Shown here: positions 8,955-18,740 of the stretch, one piece after another
How the letters are laid out: every line of letters begins with the position of its first letter
Position numbering within the stretch: the first letter of the stretch is position 1
Source: Tetragenococcus muriaticus DSM 15685
GTDB lineage: Bacteria > Bacillota > Bacilli > Lactobacillales > Enterococcaceae
Assembly: GCF_000423785.1 (NCBI RefSeq)
Contig: NZ_AUIQ01000009.1
Coordinates: 1-53,461 of the forward strand
Direction of reading: 5' to 3'
Length of the DNA stretch: 53,461 nt
The notes under the pieces: model-generated
Databases searched by the model: none
What the model saw: only the letters and a program-made list of their open reading frames with translations
What the model was told of the DNA's origin: nothing
Translations under genes and position numbers: made by a program

Positions 8955-10217
8955 ATGCAATCAGACTTTTTACAAGAGCTAAAGCAACGCGGTCTGATTC
9001 ATCAAATTACTGATGAAAAAGCGTTAGAAAAAAAATTAAACGAAGAGTCTGTAAAATTATATGTAGGCTTTGATCCTACTGCAGAAAGTTTACATATTGG
9101 GCATTTGTTGCCGATTTTGATGCTTAGACGTTTTCAACAAAATGGTCACATGCCCATTGCACTTGTTGGCGGTGGGACAGGAATGATCGGAGATCCTTCA
9201 TTTAAGGACCAAGAAAGACAATTAAATCCTTTGGCAACCGTCCAAGACTGGTCTAATAGTATTAAACGGCAGCTATCTCAGTTTATTGATTTTGATAATG
9301 AAAAGAATCCAGCAATTGTAGCCAATAATTATGACTGGTTAGGCGAAATGACTTTAATTGATTTTTTAAGAAATGTAGGCAAAAACTTTACAATTAATTA
9401 TATGATGAGTAAAGAAAGTGTAAAGCGTCGTATTGAAGCAGGGATTTCTTATACGGAATTTGCTTACCAATTACTACAAGCTTATGATTTTTTAAAGCTA
9501 TATCAAAAACATGGTTGTCTTTTACAGTTAGGCGGTAGTGATCAGTGGGGAAATATTACTTCAGGAATTGAACTGTTACATCGTGAAGAGGATGTACAAG
9601 GTTTTGGTATTACTATTCCATTAATTACTAAAGCCGATGGGAAAAAATTTGGTAAAACAGAAGGCAACGCGATTTGGCTTGATGCTAATAAAACAAGCCC
9701 GTATGAATTTTATCAATTTTGGTTAAATACGGATGACCGTGATGCCATTAGGTTCTTAAAATACTTTACTTTCTTTAATTTGGATGAAATTGCAAAAATC
9801 GAAGAAGAATTTAATCAAGCGCCTGAAACAAGAGCTGCACAAAAAGCTTTAGCTAAAGATGTAACTACTTTAGTTCATGGAAAAGAAGGTTATGAACAAG
9901 CAAAGCGAATTTCAGAAGCATTATTTAGTGGATCTGTTAAAGAGCTAAGTATAGAGGAATTAGACCAAGCTTTCAATGGAGTCCCAGCCTACAAAGTAAA
10001 TACTGAAGATTCCTTAAACTTAGTGGACATAGTGATTACTGCTGGTATTGAATCCTCAAAACGACAAGCAAGAGAAGACATAAATAATGGAGCAATTTAT
10101 CTTAATGGTGATCGTATTCAAGATACGAATTATGAAATTCAAGAAGCAGATAAATTAGGTGGGGAAACGACCGTTATTCGTCGTGGGAAAAAAAGGTATT
10201 TTATATTACGCTTTTAA
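8955..10217 (+). CDS. tyrS: Tyrosyl-tRNA synthetase
   Basis: This class I aminoacyl-tRNA synthetase charges tRNA-Tyr. The ATP-binding HIGH motif is at residues 47-50 and the KMSKS equivalent is KFGKT in the segment [13 protein letters not shown]-terminal S4 RNA-binding domain (about residues 350-420) completes the 420-residue protein, a normal length. AAGGAGG precedes ATG 8955. Many Firmicutes tyrS genes carry a T-box leader, but only about 150 bases separate this gene from the divergent PBP gene and no AGGGTGG-type T-box sequence is present. Confidence 0.95.
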   Translation: MQSDFLQELKQRGLIHQITDEKALEKKLNEESVKLYVGFDPTAESLHIGHLLPILMLRRFQQNGHMPIALVGGGTGMIGDPSFKDQERQLNPLATVQDWSNSIKRQLSQFIDFDNEKNPAIVANNYDWLGEMTLIDFLRNVGKNFTINYMMSKESVKRRIEAGISYTEFAYQLLQAYDFLKLYQKHGCLLQLGGSDQWGNITSGIELLHREEDVQGFGITIPLITKADGKKFGKTEGNAIWLDANKTSPYEFYQFWLNTDDRDAIRFLKYFTFFNLDEIAKIEEEFNQAPETRAAQKALAKDVTTLVHGKEGYEQAKRISEALFSGSVKELSIEELDQAFNGVPAYKVNTEDSLNLVDIVITAGIESSKRQAREDINNGAIYLNGDRIQDTNYEIQEADKLGGETTVIRRGKKRYFILRF

Positions 10218-10226
10218 AAGAAGAGG

Positions 10227-10262
10227 AAATCACAAGAGACTTGCTTTCTTGTGATTTCATTA
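10227..10262 (+). terminator. Hairpin between tyrS and the AEC transporter
   Basis: AAATCACAAG / CTTGTGATTT forms a perfect 10-bp stem with an 11-base loop, followed by only a short T-rich tract (CATTATTT). It is probably a weak terminator or processing hairpin. Confidence 0.55.
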
Positions 10263-10280
10263 TTTCAAAAGGAGTTTTTT

Positions 10281-11195
10281 ATGGGGGCAATTATTGTACA
10301 AGCTGTGGGATTGTTTCTCATTATTGTATTGGCTTATTTTTTAAAGCAAATTGGTCTTTTACATAAAGCAGATGGTTCTAGTTTGTCTATTATCATTATG
10401 AACGTTACCTTGCCAGCCGTCATTATTATTAATTTAGTCAATTTAGATATTGAAGGTAATTTATTATTGTTCGTATTGATTGGATTTTTCTGGTCTATTT
10501 TACAAATTTTTATTAGCTATTTTATAACGAAAAACAAAACAAAAACAGAGCAGCAATTTTTTATATACTGTGCTACCGGTTTTAATATAGGAAACTTCAC
10601 TTTACCCTTTGTGCAAGGATTCCTACCTTTAGGAGTCCCTTTACTTTCTATGTTTGATACAGGGAATAGTATTATGCTTGCTGGAGGAACGAAAGTGCTC
10701 GGTGATCGCTTGACAGGTCAAGATACCGGCGTAACCTTCAAAGATGTATTACGGCAATTATTTTCTTCTATCCCTTTTACTTGTTATATAGTAATGTTAG
10801 CTTTGCGTTTACTTTCTTTGGATTTATCTGCGGCCTTTTTAACGATTTTAGAACCAGTGGCAAATGCGAATGTTTTCTTGTCAATGTTTATGATAGGTCT
10901 GTATTTGGAGTTACGGTTACCTCCTCAAGATCGTAATACGGTATTTCAATTGTTAACTTTACGTTATGTTATGGGAATGGCCTTTGTGGGATTGTTTTAT
11001 TTGTTGCCAATGGAACCTCTTGCTAAAATGATATTGTGTTTACTCTGTGTAACGCCTGTTCCTTTATTTGGTGTTGTTAACTCAGTCATAGCCGGTGTCA
11101 AAGAGGAAAGCGTGGGTGTTGCTTCATCTATAAGTTTCTTAATAAGTTTACCATTAATGACACTTATATTATTGTTGTTGGCTCCTACGATTTAG
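10281..11195 (+). CDS. AEC-family transporter (auxin efflux carrier fold)
   Basis: This integral membrane protein of about 304 residues has roughly ten hydrophobic segments in the two-repeat layout of the AEC family. Bacterial members export or exchange small organic acids such as malate. Conserved features include an N-terminal helix pair ending in QIGLL, an Asn/Pro-rich [10 protein letters not shown] helix, and [12 protein letters not shown] in the first half. The substrate cannot be read from sequence. I chose ATG 10281, preceded by AAAGGAG. An in-frame GTG 30 bases upstream lies in the preceding hairpin. A second, unrelated-looking AEC gene lies at 33993. Confidence 0.85.
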   Translation: MGAIIVQAVGLFLIIVLAYFLKQIGLLHKADGSSLSIIIMNVTLPAVIIINLVNLDIEGNLLLFVLIGFFWSILQIFISYFITKNKTKTEQQFFIYCATGFNIGNFTLPFVQGFLPLGVPLLSMFDTGNSIMLAGGTKVLGDRLTGQDTGVTFKDVLRQLFSSIPFTCYIVMLALRLLSLDLSAAFLTILEPVANANVFLSMFMIGLYLELRLPPQDRNTVFQLLTLRYVMGMAFVGLFYLLPMEPLAKMILCLLCVTPVPLFGVVNSVIAGVKEESVGVASSISFLISLPLMTLILLLLAPTI

Positions 11196-11224
11196 AGAAA
11201 ATTGAAAAATTTAGGAGGAATACT

Positions 11225-12115
11225 ATGTTAATAGGTTCGCATGTTTCTATGAAAGGTAAAAAAATGTTTTTAGGTTCCGCAGAAGAAGCTGCTAGTTATG
11301 ATTCTTCAACTTTTATGATCTATACGGGTGCACCGCAAAATACACGTAGAAAAGCGATTGAAGATATGCGTATTGAAGAAGGAAAAAATTATATGAAAGA
11401 ACACGGATTATCTAATATTGTCGTCCATGCGCCGTATATTGTTAATTTGGGGAACACGAATAAACCACAAATGTTTGAGTTTGCCATTGAGTTTATGAAA
11501 GATGAAATTCAACGTGCAGAAGCACTAGGGGCCAACCAGATTACTTTACACCCTGGCTCTCATGTAGGTGCAGGTGCCAAGGCCGGTATCGCTCAAATCG
11601 TTAAAGGTTTAAATGAGGTGTTGGATAAAAACCAAAAAGCGCAAATTGCATTAGAAACGATGGCCGGCAAAGGGACTGAAATTGGACGCTCTTTTGAAGA
11701 ACTTGCAAGTATTATTGAGGGTGTTACATTAAATGATAAACTTTCGATAACGCTTGATACTTGTCATGTTAGCGACGCTGGCTATAACATTCGTGAAGAT
11801 TTTGATGGTGTATTGGAAGAATTTGATCAAATCATTGGTTTGGATCGTTTGAAAGTTGTTCATGTCAATGATTCTAAAAATGAACTTGCCTCCCATAAGG
11901 ATAGGCATACGAATATCGGTTTTGGTACCATTGGATTTGATGCATTAAATAAAGTGGTCCATCACGATCAATTAGTTAATTTGCCTAAAATCTTAGAGAC
12001 TCCTTGGGTAGGTGAAGATAAAAAAGATAAAAAACCGCCCTACGGATACGAAATTTCTATGCTTCATCAGGGAGAATTTGACTCTGATATGTTGGAAAAA
12101 GTTAAACAACAATAA
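11225..12115 (+). CDS. nfo: Endonuclease IV (AP endonuclease)
   Basis: Nfo is a zinc-dependent base-excision-repair enzyme that incises DNA at abasic sites. The TIM-barrel family signatures are present: [19 protein letters not shown], the zinc-ligand stretch [11 protein letters not shown], and [10 protein letters not shown] followed by [11 protein letters not shown]. The 296-residue length is normal. TTAGGAGG precedes ATG 11225. The gene follows the AEC transporter by 29 bases and may share its transcript, ending at a clear terminator. Confidence 0.95.
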   Translation: MLIGSHVSMKGKKMFLGSAEEAASYDSSTFMIYTGAPQNTRRKAIEDMRIEEGKNYMKEHGLSNIVVHAPYIVNLGNTNKPQMFEFAIEFMKDEIQRAEALGANQITLHPGSHVGAGAKAGIAQIVKGLNEVLDKNQKAQIALETMAGKGTEIGRSFEELASIIEGVTLNDKLSITLDTCHVSDAGYNIREDFDGVLEEFDQIIGLDRLKVVHVNDSKNELASHKDRHTNIGFGTIGFDALNKVVHHDQLVNLPKILETPWVGEDKKDKKPPYGYEISMLHQGEFDSDMLEKVKQQ

Positions 12116-12121
12116 ATGACA

Positions 12122-12154
12122 AAAAGCAGAACGTTTAATAGTTCTGCTTTTTTG
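12122..12154 (+). terminator. Terminator of nfo
   Basis: The stem AAAAGCAGAAC / GTTCTGCTTTT with an 8-base loop, followed by TTTGT, is a strong Rho-independent terminator. Confidence 0.88.
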
Positions 12155-12180
12155 TATACTCCTTGGATTTTTTGTATAAT
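12152..12180 (+). promoter_or_regulatory. Promoter of the aldo/keto reductase gene
   Basis: TTGTAT (12152-12157), a 17-base spacer and a consensus TATAAT (12175-12180) lie just upstream of the gene. The transcript leader would be only about 15-20 bases. Confidence 0.65.
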
Positions 12181-12204
12181 AAAAGTAGAAAGGCAGGGAT
12201 GCAA

Positions 12205-13014
12205 ATGATTTTAGATGAAACATTCCAACTAGTCAATGATGTAAAAATTCCTAAGATTGGTTTTGGAACTTGGCAAACGCCACCTGATGATGCGTATCGT
12301 GCAACGAAATATGCGTTAGATAATGGTTATAAACACGTAGATACGGCTTATGTTTATGGCAATGAAACAAACGTTGGACAAGCAATAAACGATGCTTCTG
12401 TTGATCGTAATGAAATTTTTGTGACTACCAAAGTTCCAGCGGAAACAGATTCTTATACTCAAGCGATGGACAATATTGATGAATCTTTACAACGCTTAGG
12501 ATTAGCTCAAGTTGATTTGTTGTTGATCCACGCACCAAGGCCTTGGAGTAGAATTGGCGAAGTACGAGAAAAAGATGATGAAAAAAATATTCAAGTATGG
12601 AAAGCTTTAGAAGATGCTTACCGAGACGGAAAGACGAGAGCTATCGGCGTTTCAAACTTTAATGTGGATGATTTAAAAAATATTATTGAAAATGGGAATG
12701 TTAAACCTATGGTCAATCAAATCAAGTGCTACATTGGGAATTTAAGCACAGGAACCATAGAATTTTGTCAAAACAATTCAATCTTAGTGGAAGGTTATTC
12801 TCCTTTAGCCACTGGAGGAATTTTAGAAGATAAACGTATCCAAAAAATAGCAGAAAAGTATGGTAAATCTATTCCACAAGTTGCCATCCGTTATTTGTTG
12901 GAAAAAGATATATTGCCATTACCTAAATCCGTTCATGAAAAATATATTTCAGAAAATGCGAAGGTCGATTTTTCCATAACACAAGAAGATATGGAAGAAT
13001 TAGATCGGTTATAA
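12205..13014 (+). CDS. Aldo/keto reductase
   Basis: This cytoplasmic NADPH-dependent (beta/alpha)8 oxidoreductase reduces aldehydes or ketones. The AKR tetrad is visible: the Asp and Tyr in HVDTAYVYGNE, the Lys in TTKVP and the His in LLLIHAP. The cofactor region IPLPKS-like (LPLPKSVH) lies near the C-terminus. At 269 residues it matches the short 2,5-diketo-gluconate-reductase-like group. The start is uncertain: ATG 12205 is preferred, but ATG 12199 is also possible, and the GGCAGGGA ribosome binding site overlaps both. The physiological substrate is unknown. Confidence 0.88.
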   Translation: MILDETFQLVNDVKIPKIGFGTWQTPPDDAYRATKYALDNGYKHVDTAYVYGNETNVGQAINDASVDRNEIFVTTKVPAETDSYTQAMDNIDESLQRLGLAQVDLLLIHAPRPWSRIGEVREKDDEKNIQVWKALEDAYRDGKTRAIGVSNFNVDDLKNIIENGNVKPMVNQIKCYIGNLSTGTIEFCQNNSILVEGYSPLATGGILEDKRIQKIAEKYGKSIPQVAIRYLLEKDILPLPKSVHEKYISENAKVDFSITQEDMEELDRL

Positions 13015-13108
13015 GGCAATTACCTAAAAGGCTCACTTTTATCTTTTCTTTTCGTTATTTTTCTAGTAGAATACTTTGTGGACAGCTTAGAGGAAAGGAG
13101 AGTATAAA

Positions 13109-13324
13109 ATGTCAATCGGTTATGTAATTTTGATTGCGGTGCTCGCTTTAATTATTGGTGCTGTTGGCGGTTTCTTTTTGGCACGTAAATATATGGAAAA
13201 CTATATGAAAAAAAATCCACCCATTAATGAAGATATGTTACGTACAATGATGATGTCAATGGGACAAAAACCTTCTGAAAAGAAAATTCGTCAAATGATG
13301 CAACAGATGAAAAATCAGAAATAA
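13109..13324 (+). CDS. YneF-family (UPF0154) small membrane protein
   Basis: This 71-residue protein has one N-terminal membrane helix (about residues 4-26) followed by the family hallmark [21 protein letters not shown] and a Met-rich basic tail. The family is conserved in Firmicutes, but its function is not established. GAAAGGAGAG precedes ATG 13109. It appears monocistronic and ends at a strong terminator. Confidence 0.88.
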   Translation: MSIGYVILIAVLALIIGAVGGFFLARKYMENYMKKNPPINEDMLRTMMMSMGQKPSEKKIRQMMQQMKNQK

Positions 13325-13356
13325 AAAAAGCGGATCGTGGTGATTCGCTTTTTTTT
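13324..13356 (+). terminator. Terminator of the yneF-like gene
   Basis: The stem AAAAAAGCGGATC / GATTCGCTTTTTT around a 5-base loop is followed by further T residues. It overlaps the stop codon of the gene. Confidence 0.85.
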
Positions 13357-13360
13357 ATGG

Positions 13361-13531
13361 AAAATTAGAGCTACAAAACAAAAGTAGGTCAAGAAATTAA
13401 AAAAACTAGAGTTGAAAAAGGAAAGTAAGTCAAGAAATCAGGAAAACTAGAGCTGAAATTAATAAGTAGGTCAAGAAATGAGAAAAACTAGAGCTGAAAT
13501 CGTTAAGTAGGTCTAAAATCTAAAAAATCTA
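13361..13531. repeat. 41-bp tandem repeat array A
   Basis: Four tandem units plus the start of a fifth begin at 13361, 13402, 13443, 13484 and 13525, exactly 41 bases apart. The common unit is roughly AAAACTAGAGCTGAAAT, then a variable stretch, then AAGTAGGTCAAGAAAT. Units differ at several positions, so the array is not a recent slippage product. It lies between convergent genes and contains no ribosome binding site or open frame of note. It shares its period and core words (CTGAAAT … AGGNCA) with the array near 18.6 kb. Confidence 0.85.
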
Positions 13532-13564
13532 GAACAAGTTTTTCTTAGAAGCTTTAGATTTTTT
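13522..13564 (-). terminator. Likely terminator of the RpiR-family gene
   Basis: AAAAAATCTA (13522-13531) and TAGATTTTTT (13555-13564) form a perfect 10-bp inverted repeat just past the stop of the leftward gene. The T-rich side serves the minus strand, although the loop is long. Confidence 0.6.
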
Positions 13565-13570
13565 AAAGAG

Positions 13571-14488
13571 TTAATTTGGAATAATTGCATCAGTCACTTG
13601 AATTTTCGGAGAATTATTTTCATGCATCACTGGCGATGTACTGGTGCGATTATCGTACTCTTCTCCAATAGCAATTAAATGGGCCATATTTTTTTGATAA
13701 TTTTTAGCAAAAACCGTACTGTATAAAATATCTAATAGATAAGAAACCGAAGTACTGGTTGTATAACTACCAATTTTTGAATACAGTTTTTCTCTTGTAG
13801 CTAAACGTAGATGACAATTAGAAAATTTCGCTAAGGTATTATCACCAATTCCTGTTAAAACAATAATTGTTGCTCCTTGTGCTTTTAAAATAGGCAAAAT
13901 TCGTTTAAGCATCTCATTTTCACCTGTATAAGAAATCATTAGGACACAAGTATTTTTGTCTGTGCTATAGGCTTCATAGACATGTTCTCCAATAGTTTCT
14001 GCCACGCTCGTTTGCTTTTTAATCCGACGCATTTTTAAAGCAAAATCTTGTGAAATTAGAAGATTTGCGTTTGAAGTGAAAATCTTAATTTGTTTTGATT
14101 GATATAATAGATCGGTAGCTTTTTGAAGTTCTTTATGTTCAAGCAAAGAAAGGGTATCAGAAATCGTTTCTTGTTCTAAAGAAGCAATCTTTTGCGCGAT
14201 CGTTAGAATACTATCATTTTCTGTAAAAGGCAGGTTAGCGTCTGTTTGTACAAAATGATTGTGTAAATAGTCTTGTTCTTTTAAAAAAGCGTCTTTGAAA
14301 TCGTTCCAACCGTGAAATCCTATTTTTTTAGCAACCCGAATCAAAGTTGAGGGATGTACGTAATTTTTTTCGGCAATCTCTTTTACTGTAGTATTTTCAA
14401 TTCTTGTATAGTCTGTAAGAATATAACGAACGACTTCTCTTTCTGCAGGAGAAAAAGAAATTTCTTCGATTTTTTCTGTTAATAACAT
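13571..14488 (-). CDS. RpiR/MurR-family regulator (HTH + SIS)
   Basis: This is a transcription regulator that senses a phosphosugar. The N-terminal RpiR HTH covers about residues 1-77 (VKEIAEKNYVHPSTLIRVAKKIGF). The C-terminal SIS domain covers about residues 125-260 (IKIFTSNANLLISQDFALKM … VLMISYTGENEML). I chose ATG 14488, preceded by GAGGTG; an ATG four codons upstream overlaps that site. It is divergent from a 6-phospho-beta-glucosidase gene, so control of that gene by a phosphorylated beta-glucoside is the simplest reading. The palindrome at 14523 is a candidate operator. Confidence 0.87.
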   Translation of the reverse strand: MLLTEKIEEISFSPAEREVVRYILTDYTRIENTTVKEIAEKNYVHPSTLIRVAKKIGFHGWNDFKDAFLKEQDYLHNHFVQTDANLPFTENDSILTIAQKIASLEQETISDTLSLLEHKELQKATDLLYQSKQIKIFTSNANLLISQDFALKMRRIKKQTSVAETIGEHVYEAYSTDKNTCVLMISYTGENEMLKRILPILKAQGATIIVLTGIGDNTLAKFSNCHLRLATREKLYSKIGSYTTSTSVSYLLDILYSTVFAKNYQKNMAHLIAIGEEYDNRTSTSPVMHENNSPKIQVTDAIIPN

Positions 14489-14521
14489 AGAACACCTCAT
14501 TTACATAGTTTTAATATATAT

Positions 14522-14537
14522 TGTAAACGATGTTTAC
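14522..14537. promoter_or_regulatory. Candidate operator/cre between RpiR and glucosidase genes
   Basis: GTAAAC-GAT-GTTTAC (14523-14537) is a perfect 6-bp dyad in the divergent intergenic region. TGTAAACGATGTTT (14522-14535) also matches 12 of 14 cre positions. It could bind the RpiR-type regulator, CcpA, or both. Confidence 0.5.
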
Positions 14538-14683
14538 GATATTTGTCGATACTTTTATTTTATCTGTAAATAATAATTGAAAATTCAGGATAAACTTGCT
14601 AAACGAGTTCTCATTATAGATAATTACTTTGTAAATAGATTTGAAACGAAAATAAAGCTTTTAAACATTTTCAAATTATTTAA

Positions 14684-16141
<1,458 letters not shown>

Positions 16142-16145
16142 AGGA

Positions 16146-16190
16146 AAAAGTATCGCTGTAAGAATTTTGCTTACAGCGATACTTTTTTTA
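16146..16190 (+). terminator. Terminator of the 6-phospho-beta-glucosidase gene
   Basis: A perfect 17-bp stem, AAAAGTATCGCTGTAAG paired with CTTACAGCGATACTTTT, has a 7-base loop and a T-run. It is one of the strongest terminators in the window. Confidence 0.92.
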
Positions 16191-16197
16191 TTCTAAT

Positions 16198-16227
16198 TGT
16201 CTGACAATATACTGATTATGGTATAAT
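16198..16227 (+). promoter_or_regulatory. Promoter of the phosphoglucomutase gene
   Basis: TTGTCT (16198-16203), an 18-base spacer and consensus TATAAT (16222-16227) lie 35 bases before the start codon. Confidence 0.6.
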
Positions 16228-16262
16228 AGAATTAAGAAAAATATTAACGAGGTGGTTTGATT

Positions 16263-17990
16263 ATGTCTTGGAAAGAGATTTATGAACAATGGGCAAATGA
16301 AGATACGCTGGATGAACATTTAAAACAACAATTGGATGAGCTTAAAGGGGATGAAGAAAAACTTGAAGATGCCTTTTATGCGCCGCTTGAATTTGGCACA
16401 GCAGGAATGCGTGGCGTTTTAGGCCCGGGAATTAACCGTATGAATATCTATACGGTAAGACAAGCAACGCAAGGACTAGCGCAATTTATGATAAAGCAAG
16501 GCTTTGATGCGGCTAAAAGAGGCGTCGCTATTGCCTATGACTCAAGATATTTTTCCCAAACTTTTGCGCTGGAAGCAGCTAAAACATTGGCATACAACAA
16601 CATTCCTTCTTACGTTTTTGAAAGTTTACGCCCCACACCGGAATTATCTTTTGCGGTTCGTCATTTAGAAACTTATACGGGAATTATGATTACGGCTTCG
16701 CACAACCCGCCAGAATATAATGGCTATAAAGTCTATGGTGAAGATGGTGGACAAATGCCGCCAGCTGATGCTGATCTTGTTACAGCTTTGATCCGAGAAG
16801 TAGAAAATCCACTAACTATTCCTGTTATGTCAGAAGATGCTGCTCAAAATGAAGGGCTCCTTACCATGATCGGAGATAAAGTTGATCAAGCTTATCTTGC
16901 AGAGTTAAGTAAAGTAACGATCGACCAAGAAGTCATTGATCAGATGGGGGATCAATTAAAATTAGTTTATACGCCATTACACGGCACGGGAAAAATGTTA
17001 GGAGAAAAGGCACTTAGGCAAGCTGGTTTTAAAGAATTTATCGTAGAACCAGAGCAAGCACAAGCTGACCCAGATTTTTCAACCGTAAAATCGCCGAACC
17101 CAGAAGAATACTCCGCATTTGAATATTCTATACGTTTAGGAAAAAAAGAAGATGCTGATTTGTTAATCGCTACTGATCCTGATGCAGATCGTCTTGGAGC
17201 AGCAGTACGTATGCCCGACGGAGAATACAAAGTGCTAACTGGTAACCAAATCGGAGCTTTGCTTATTCGTTACATTTTAGAAGCACGGAAAAAGACAAAT
17301 ACATTGCCTGAAGATGCAGTTATTTTAAAATCAATTGTTTCAAGCGAATTGGCTACAGCGATTGCACAAAGTTACCAAGTACCTATGATGAATGTCTTGA
17401 CAGGATTTAAATTTATTGCTGAAAAAATCAAAGAGTTTGAAACTAATCATAGCCATACATTCATTTTTGGTTTTGAAGAAAGTTATGGTTTTCTAGCCCA
17501 ACCATTTGTACGGGATAAAGATGCTGTGCAAGCTCTTGTTTTATTAGCAGAAGTTGCTGCTTCTTATAAAAAAGAAGGCAAAACTTTATATGATGCATTG
17601 CAAGAAATTTTTGTTGAATATGGTCATTATGCCGAAAAAACTATTTCTTTGACGATGAGTGGTCAAGAAGGTTCAGCTAAAATTACTGCACTAATGAAAT
17701 CCTTCAGAGAACAAACGCCTGCTGAATTTGCTGGAATTAAAGTAGTTCAAACAGAAGATTTTAAACAGCAAATTCGAAAAGATTCAGCAGGAAACACAGA
17801 AAAAATGACGACACCTTCCGCTGATGTTTTGAAATATACTTTAGAAGATGAAAGTTGGTTTGCCATCCGACCTTCAGGAACAGAACCTAAAATTAAATTT
17901 TATATTGGTGTGAAAGCTGATTCCGATGAACGGGCCCAACAAAAAATTGAGTTACTGCAAGCAGCTATCAATGAAATCACTAGCCAATAG
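16263..17990 (+). CDS. pgcA: Alpha-phosphoglucomutase / phosphohexomutase
   Basis: This enzyme interconverts glucose-6-phosphate and glucose-1-phosphate through a phosphoserine intermediate, linking glycolysis to UDP-glucose made by GalU. The catalytic serine loop TASHNPPEYNG, the metal loop DPDADR, the sugar-binding FEESYGF and the phosphate-binding RPSGTEPK appear in the expected order. The 575-residue length matches the Firmicute PgcA type. I chose ATG 16263, preceded by GAGGTGG. A TTG two codons upstream is the only competitor. It is monocistronic between its own promoter and terminator. Confidence 0.93.
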   Translation: MSWKEIYEQWANEDTLDEHLKQQLDELKGDEEKLEDAFYAPLEFGTAGMRGVLGPGINRMNIYTVRQATQGLAQFMIKQGFDAAKRGVAIAYDSRYFSQTFALEAAKTLAYNNIPSYVFESLRPTPELSFAVRHLETYTGIMITASHNPPEYNGYKVYGEDGGQMPPADADLVTALIREVENPLTIPVMSEDAAQNEGLLTMIGDKVDQAYLAELSKVTIDQEVIDQMGDQLKLVYTPLHGTGKMLGEKALRQAGFKEFIVEPEQAQADPDFSTVKSPNPEEYSAFEYSIRLGKKEDADLLIATDPDADRLGAAVRMPDGEYKVLTGNQIGALLIRYILEARKKTNTLPEDAVILKSIVSSELATAIAQSYQVPMMNVLTGFKFIAEKIKEFETNHSHTFIFGFEESYGFLAQPFVRDKDAVQALVLLAEVAASYKKEGKTLYDALQEIFVEYGHYAEKTISLTMSGQEGSAKITALMKSFREQTPAEFAGIKVVQTEDFKQQIRKDSAGNTEKMTTPSADVLKYTLEDESWFAIRPSGTEPKIKFYIGVKADSDERAQQKIELLQAAINEITSQ

Positions 17991-18028
17991 TTGTATAATA
18001 GGAATGTCTTTTGCTAAAATTGAAAAAT

Positions 18029-18078
18029 AAAAAAGATCTAGGACAAAAAGTGTTGCGATCTTTGTCCTAGATTTTTTT
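18029..18078 (+). terminator. Terminator of pgcA
   Basis: AGATCTAGGACAAA and TTTGTCCTAGATTT pair over 13 of 14 positions and are followed by TTTTTAC. The hairpin lies between pgcA and the ArsR gene. Confidence 0.85.
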
Positions 18079-18106
18079 ACACGAAAAAACTTAAGGGGAA
18101 GACGCT

Positions 18107-18400
18107 ATGGATAAAGTATCATTTGAAGATATTGACCGTGTTAGTCAGATTTATAAAGTATTGAGCGATGTTACACGTTTAAAAATTGTGCTAGCAGTAA
18201 AAACAGGCGAGAAGAATGTTACAACTATTGCTAATGAGGTAAACATGGAACAATCAGCTGTTTCTCATCAATTAAAACTTTTACGCGATAATCGTGTAGT
18301 AAAAACAAGAAGACAAGGCAAAGCAATTCTATACAGTGTGGATGACGCACATATTTTAGATATTTTAGAACAAACCTTCAAACACATACAACACCATTAA
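18107..18400 (+). CDS. ArsR/SmtB-family metal sensor, CzrA-type
   Basis: This is a 97-residue winged-helix repressor. The HTH is NVTTIANEVNMEQSAVSHQLK. The C-terminal alpha-5 helix shows D80, H82, H93 and H96, exactly the D-x-H-x10-H-x2-H spacing of the CzrA alpha-5 zinc/cobalt site. No cysteine-based alpha-3N site is present. I infer zinc- or cobalt-responsive derepression. Unusually, no cation efflux gene is adjacent, since the next gene is hom, so its target must lie elsewhere unless it only regulates itself. GGGGAAG precedes ATG 18107. Confidence 0.88.
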   Translation: MDKVSFEDIDRVSQIYKVLSDVTRLKIVLAVKTGEKNVTTIANEVNMEQSAVSHQLKLLRDNRVVKTRRQGKAILYSVDDAHILDILEQTFKHIQHH

Positions 18401-18434
18401 AAGGGGACTTTCAAGCAGAAAGTTCTTTTTTTCT
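18400..18434 (+). terminator. Terminator of the ArsR gene
   Basis: GGACTTTC-AAGCA-GAAAGTTC is followed by TTTTTTTC, directly after the stop codon. Confidence 0.8.
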
Positions 18435-18504
18435 TGATGAAATTTTGTTATGCTTAGACAAGTAATGAGAAGGGTAGAAATCTTCATAAGACAAAAGAAT
18501 TTGA

Positions 18505-18709
18505 TAGTTATGTTCTATTTAGACTTTTAGCACATAACATATGAAAACTTATGTACTGAAATAAAACTCAGGACATAGATCAAGCGAACTTATGTCTTGA
18601 AATATTATTCAGGACATAGATCAAGTTAACTTATGTTCTGAAATAAAACTCAGGACATAAATCAAGCGAACTTATGTCTTGAAATATTATTCAGGACATA
18701 AGTTTTACG
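18505..18709. repeat. 41-bp tandem repeat array B with hairpin units
   Basis: Clear units start at 18546, 18587, 18628 and 18669, each exactly 41 bases apart. A degenerate fifth unit at 18505 keeps TTATGTTCT and AGCACATAA. Each unit contains an inverted pair, ACTTATGTC.TGA … TCAGGACATAAGT-like, so each could fold into a stem of up to about 14 bp. Units 1 and 3 share the loop ATAAAACTC and units 2 and 4 share ATATTATTC, which suggests duplication of an 82-base dimer. The array lies between the ArsR terminator and hom. Confidence 0.88.
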
Positions 18710-18740
18710 ATTTAGTTTAGTATCATTTAAAGGAGCAGGT

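Noticed and set aside
13361-13531. Array A as a CRISPR locus
   Set aside because: Units follow one another directly with no unique spacers, and no cas genes are near.
18505-18709. Array B as a CRISPR locus or iteron origin
   Set aside because: There are no spacers, no replication initiator gene and no cas genes. A 41-bp hairpin unit fits neither.
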